Part shown: one piece after another, positions 24,938 to 27,803 of the stretch | Numbering within the stretch: the stretch's first letter is position 1 | Layout of the letters: each line of letters opens with the position of its first letter | Program-made: the position numbers and the translations under genes | Source of the DNA: Reticulitermes lucifugus | Taxonomy: Eukaryota; Arthropoda; Insecta; Blattodea; Rhinotermitidae | Direction: 5' to 3' | Length of the DNA: 27,803 bases | NCBI GenBank assembly: GCA_026260175.1 | Contig: JAKCWW010007885.1 | Coordinates: forward strand, 1-27,803 | Notes under the pieces: model-generated | Told to the model about the DNA's origin: nothing | What the model saw: the letters and a program-made list of their open reading frames with translations, nothing else | Databases searched by the model: none

Positions 24938-27803
24938 TGTCTTGCCCGCTACAACAGAGGCTGGCTGAGGCAAGCCCACCAAGCAAACAGAGGCCAGAGC
25001 AGCGAACTCACCCGTTGTGCCCGCCACCATAGTGGCTGGCAGAGCCTACGCCGACCGAGAGAACAGAGGCCAGATCAGCGCCTTCAACTGTCGTGCCCGC
25101 CACCACAGTGGCTGGCTGGGCCCACGCCGAACAAGCGAACAGAGGTCAGAGCACCGCCCTCACCTGTCGTGCCCGCCACCACAGTTTCTGGCTGAGCCAA
25201 CGCCGAAAAAGTGATCAGAGGCCAGAGCAGCGCCCTCAACTGTCATGCCCGCCATCGCAGTGGCTGGCTGGGACCAGGTCTACAAAGCAAACAGATGCCA
25301 AAGCATCGCCCTCACCTGTCTTTCCCGCCACAACAGTGGCTGGCTGAGCCACGCCGACCAAGCGAACAGAGGCCGGAGCAGCGCATTCACCTGTCGTCCC
25401 GCCACCCCAGTGGCAGGCTGAGCACACGCCGACCAACAGAACAGAGGCCAGAGCAGCGAACTCACCTGTCGTGCCCGCAATCACTGTGGCTGGCTGGGCC
25501 ACGCCGACAAAGCGAACAGAGACCAGAAAAGCGCCCTCAACTATCGTGCCCGCCACCACAGTGGCTGGCTGAGCCCACGCCGAACAATCGATCAGAGGCC
25601 AGAGCAGCGAACTCAAATGTCGTGCTCGCCAACACAGTGGCTGGCTGAGCCCACGCCGACCGACAGAACAGAGGCCAGAGCAGCGCCCTCACCTGTCGTG
25701 CCCGCCACCACAGTGGCTGGCTGGGCCCACGCCGANCAAGCGAACAGAGGCCAGAGCAGCGCCCTCACCTGTCGTGCCCGCCACCACAGTGGCTGGCTGA
25801 GCAAACGCCGACCAAGCGAATAGAGGCCACAGCCGTGCAGTGACATGTAGTGCCCGCCACCACAGTGGTTGGCTGAGACCACGCCGAAAGATGTAACAGA
25901 GGCCAGAGCAGCGCCCTGAACTGTCGTGTCCGCCACCACAGTGGCTGGATGAGCCCACGCCGACCGAGCGAACGGAGGCTAGAACAGCGCCGCACCTGTT
26001 GTGCTCGCCACCACAGTGGCTGGCTGAGCCAAAGCAGATCGAGAGAACAGAGGCCAGAGCAGCGCCCATACCTGTCGTGAACGCCAACACATAGGCTGGC
26101 TGAGCCCACGCCCACCGAGCAAAAAGAGGCCAGTGCAGCGCCCTCAACTTTCGTGCCCGCCACCACAGTGGCTGGCCCCACGTAGACAGAGAAGACAGAA
26201 GCTCAGAAAGCGCCCTCACCTGTCGTGCCGCCACTTTAGTGGCTGGCTGAGCCCACGTCGACCGAGAGAACAGAGAACAGAACAGCGCCCTCAATTATCG
26301 TGCCCGCCAACACATAGGCTGGTTTAGCCCAGGCCGACCGAGCGAACAGAGGCCAGAGCAGCGCCCTCACCTGTCGTGCCCGCCACCACAGTGGCTGGCT
26401 GAGACCACGCCTACCGAGCAAACAGAAACCAGAGCAGCGCCCTCACATTTCGTGCAAGCTATCACAGTCTCTGGCTGGGCCCACGGCGACCAAGCGAACA
26501 GAGGCAAGAGCAGCGCCCTCACCTGTCGTGCCCGCCAACACAGTGGCTGGCTAAGCCCACGACGACCAAGCGAACAGAGGCTAGAGCAGCACTCTCACCT
26601 GTCGTGCCCGCCACCACAGTGCAGTTTTGAGCCCACGTCGACCGAAAGAACAGAGGCCAGAGCAGCGCCCTCAACTGTTGTTCCCGCCACCACAGTGGCT
26701 GGCTGAGAAATCGCCGACTAAGCGAAAAGAGGCCACAGCCGCGCCATCACATGTCGTGCCCGCAAACACAGGGGCCAGCTGAGCCCACAGCCAGCGAGCG
26801 AACAGAGGCCGGAGCAGCTCCCTCATCTGTCGTGCCCGCCACCACAGTGCTGTTTTGAGTCAATGCCGACCGCAAGAACAGAGGCCAGAGCAGCGCCCTC
26901 ACCTGTTGCGCCCGCCACAACAGTGGCTGGTTGGGCCCACGCCGACAAAGCGAACAGAGACCAGAGAAGCCCCCTCAAATATCGTGCCCGCCACCACAGT
27001 TGCTGGCTAAGACCACGCCGAACAATCGATCAGAGGCCAGAGCAGCGACCTCAAATGTCGTGCCCGCCAACACAGTGGCTGGCTGAGCACAAGCCGACAA
27101 GCGAACAGAGGCCAGAGAATCTTCCTCAAATATCGTGCCCGCAAACACAGGTGACAGCTGAGCCCACAGCCAGCGAGCGAACAGAGGCCGGAGCAGCTCC
27201 CTCATCTGTCGTGGCCGCCACTACAGTGCCGTTTTGAGTCCACGCCGACCAAAAGAACAGAGGCCAGAGCAGCGCACTCACCTGTTGCGCCCGCCACAAC
27301 AGTGGTTGGCTAGGCCCACGCTGACCAAGCGAACAGAGACCAGAGCAGCGCCATCAACTGTCGTTCCCGCCACCTCAGTGGCTGGTTGAGAAAACGCCGA
27401 CTAAGCGAAAAGAGGCCACAGCCGCGCCGTCACATGTCGTGCCCGCCACCACAGTTGATGGCTGAGCCCACGCCTAACAAGCGATCAGATTCCATAGCAG
27501 CGCCCTCAATTGTCGTGCCCGCCACCACAGTTGCTGGCTGAGCCAACGACGACCAAGCGAAAAGAGGTCACAGCCGCGCCATCACCTGTCGTGCCCGCCA
27601 CCACAGTTGATGACTGAGCCCACGCCGAACAAGCGATCAGAGGACAGAGCAGCGCCCTCAACTGTCGTGCCCGCCACCACAGATTCTGGCTGAGCCAACG
27701 CCGAAAAAGCGATCAGAGGCCAGAGCAGCGTCCTCAACTGTCATGCCCGCCATCACAGTGGCTGGCTGGGCCCAGGTCTACAAAGCAAACAGACGCCAAA
27801 GCA
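24938..27803. repeat. GC-rich satellite, 76-bp unit, ~37 copies
   Basis: The CAGTGGCTGG landmark recurs every 76 bp (for example agagg at 24955, agtgg at 25031 and 25107, agttt at 25183). The unit follows the pattern TGTCGTGCCCGCCACCACAG, TGGCTGGCTGAGCCCACGCC, GACCAAGCGAACAGAGGCCA, GAGCAGCGCCCTCACC. The array starts abruptly at about 24,938 and runs off the window end. Units vary by substitution and small indels. Because 76 is not a multiple of three, the reading frame rotates every unit. Many open frames of 60-200 codons on both strands are therefore shadows of the repeat and not genes. Higher-order similarity exists between distant units. Position is unknown; pericentromeric or heterochromatic location is only a guess. 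Confidence 0.95.
25736..25736. other. Single ambiguous base (N) inside satellite
   Basis: One N in GCCGANCAAG. It marks an unresolved consensus position, consistent with difficult assembly of a near-identical array. Confidence 0.99.

Noticed and set aside
25689-26294. 201-codon minus-strand open frame in the satellite
   Set aside because: It is a by-product of the 76-bp repeat; overlapping frames on both strands are equally open and no domain is present.
24938-27803. CRISPR array
   Set aside because: Units are contiguous 76-bp satellite repeats without unique spacers, in eukaryotic DNA.
24938-27803. CENP-B box in the satellite (TTCG...CGGG pattern)
   Set aside because: The minus-strand TTCGCTTGGTCGGCG resembles it but lacks the required A and the CGGG end.

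Overview
This window looks like intergenic, repeat-rich nuclear DNA from an insect, not bacterial or viral DNA. It is AT-rich and has no long uninterrupted gene. It carries tRNA-derived SINEs with target-site duplications, decayed 3' ends of non-LTR retrotransposons, foldback (MITE-like) elements, a broken Mutator-like transposase and three different tandem arrays. From memory of similar repeat-derived peptides, I suspect a polyneopteran (cockroach, termite or relative). That is inference, and no search was run. I find no host protein-coding gene, tRNA, rRNA or CRISPR that I can support.

Layout. Positions 1-4.9 kb: a retrotransposon tail, a small foldback element, two nested SINE-1 copies (1340-1945), a SINE-2 copy with a 15-bp target duplication, a 66-bp minisatellite open in one frame, two foldback elements and a retrotransposon 3' end with a TTAG tail. 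Positions 4.9-9.0 kb: mostly unassigned AT-rich DNA with a dispersed repeat (also at 8.4 and 24.5 kb), a foldback element, a truncated SINE-3, a C-rich quadruplex motif and an 81-bp minisatellite. Positions 9-19.2 kb: three SINE-2 copies near 10.2-10.8 kb and one at 18.6 kb, four retrotransposon 3' remnants, a foldback element with 69-bp arms, a SINE-1 copy with a 13-bp target duplication, and two related 19-bp palindromes at 16.4 kb. Positions 19.2-21.4 kb: the only protein family recognisable over a long stretch, a Mutator-like DDE transposase pseudogene broken by several stops and frameshifts. Positions 21.4-24.9 kb: a diverged tandem duplication, a full-length SINE-3, a SINE-2 with target duplication and the third copy of the dispersed repeat. 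Positions 24,938-27,803: a GC-rich satellite with a 76-bp unit in about 37 copies, running off the window end, with higher-order structure and one ambiguous base.

The elements are not a cooperating gene set; they record successive insertion and local amplification. The features most worth following up are the 76-bp satellite and its long-range order, the covarying palindrome pair at 16.4 kb, the stop-free 66-bp array and the structure of the transposase pseudogene.
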